Assembly (NCBI GenBank): GCA_964599655.1
Contig: CAZRGV010000112.1
Location: 1-20,633 of the forward strand
DNA: 20,633 bases
Source of the DNA: CAZRGV01 sp964599655
Lineage (GTDB): Bacteria; Planctomycetota; Planctomycetia; Isosphaerales; Isosphaeraceae
Reading direction: 5' to 3'
Shown here in pieces: positions 20,406-20,633 of the stretch. The position numbers and the translations under genes were made by a program. The notes under the pieces were generated by a model, which ran no database searches, had not been told where the DNA came from, and worked only from the letters and a program-made list of their open reading frames with translations. How positions within the stretch are numbered: the first letter of the stretch is position 1; each line of letters starts with the position of its first letter.

Positions 20406-20633
20406 ATGAAGCTGATCATCGCGATCATCCAGCCGACGAAGCTGGAGGCGGTCAAGGAGGCCCTCTCTCAGGTGGAAGTCTTTCGCCTGACGGTGATGGA
20501 CGTGCAGGGCTTCGGACGTCAAAAGGGATACACGGAAGTTTATCGAGGGCACGAGTTCACTGTGAACCTGCTCCGCAAGATCGAGCTTCAGATCGCGGTC
20601 AACGAGGATTTCGTTGAGCCGACCATCAACGCG
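20406..20633 (+). CDS. glnB: Nitrogen regulatory P-II protein (3' end outside the window)
   Basis: The first 76 residues of a GlnB/GlnK-type protein are visible before the window ends. P-II trimers sense 2-oxoglutarate and ATP/ADP and control nitrogen enzymes, ammonium transporters or their regulators. Matches are the N-terminal strand M-K-L-I-I-A-I-I-Q-P and the T-loop start G-F-G-R-Q-K-G-Y-T-E-V-Y-R-G, with Gln39, Tyr46 and Arg47 at the standard positions. Position 51, the Tyr uridylylated in enterobacterial GlnB, is Phe (TTC, 20556-20558). The following V-N-E-D-F-V-E-P-T-I differs from E. coli. GAGG lies 10 nt before ATG 20406. Whether it is glnB or glnK cannot be decided without the next gene; an amtB neighbour would favour glnK. 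Confidence 0.93.
   Translation, partial: MKLIIAIIQPTKLEAVKEALSQVEVFRLTVMDVQGFGRQKGYTEVYRGHEFTVNLLRKIELQIAVNEDFVEPTINA

Overview
The window looks like a chromosomal segment of a GC-rich planctomycete, probably of the Isosphaera/Singulisphaera type. The assignment rests on features seen together. There is a PEP-CTERM protein and a secreted protein with the N-terminal 'L-x-A-L-x-D-R' motif common in planctomycete exported proteins. There are two large Ser/Thr kinases with membrane segments, an ECF sigma factor next to a Zn-finger-type protein, and an FHA protein. No tRNA, rRNA, CRISPR array, IS element or phage gene was recognised. It reads as native chromosome rather than an island.

Layout. 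1-1522 (+): the 3' part of a ComF-type phosphoribosyltransferase gene, then hemC (porphobilinogen deaminase). 1674-2687 (+): a trypsin-like protease with a signal peptide and a PEP-CTERM anchor. 2787-4445 (+): a membrane-anchored low-complexity protein, very acidic in the middle and arginine-rich at the end, possibly carrying a frameshift. 4725-5681 (-): a CAP-domain exported protein with RTX-like GGxGxD turns. 6103-8670 (+): Ser/Thr kinase 1, with one membrane span and a predicted beta-helix-like outer domain. 14818 down to 8696 (-): FHA protein, Ser/Thr kinase 2, two small membrane proteins, an ECF sigma factor and a zinc-finger anti-sigma-like protein. 15264-16082 (-): a membrane-anchored coiled-coil protein. 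16307-17797 (-): an NhaD-like Na+/H+ antiporter. 18174-19028 (-): a group 2 (RpoD/RpoS-like) sigma factor with a good promoter and a long-stem terminator. 19646-20017 (+): a small Cys/Pro-rich lipoprotein. 20406 to the end (+): a P-II protein gene cut by the window edge.

How the genes may work together. The centre of the window is a signalling block. The minus-strand run could connect phosphorylation (kinase 2), phosphothreonine reading (FHA) and transcription (ECF sigma plus anti-sigma); kinase 1 converges on it from the other side. Hexamers TAGAAT on the sense strand lie just upstream of the FHA, kinase 2 and ECF sigma genes and may be their -10 elements. This link is inferred from position and family knowledge only.

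The observations most worth a second look are: Phe at position 51 of the P-II protein, where the uridylylated Tyr normally sits; Asn in place of the catalytic-loop Lys in kinase 1; a second, degenerate FHA-like unit in the FHA protein; an apparent internal duplication in the anti-sigma-like protein; the charge-segregated protein at 2787-4445; and a perfect 14-bp stem with a 45-nt loop after the group 2 sigma gene.
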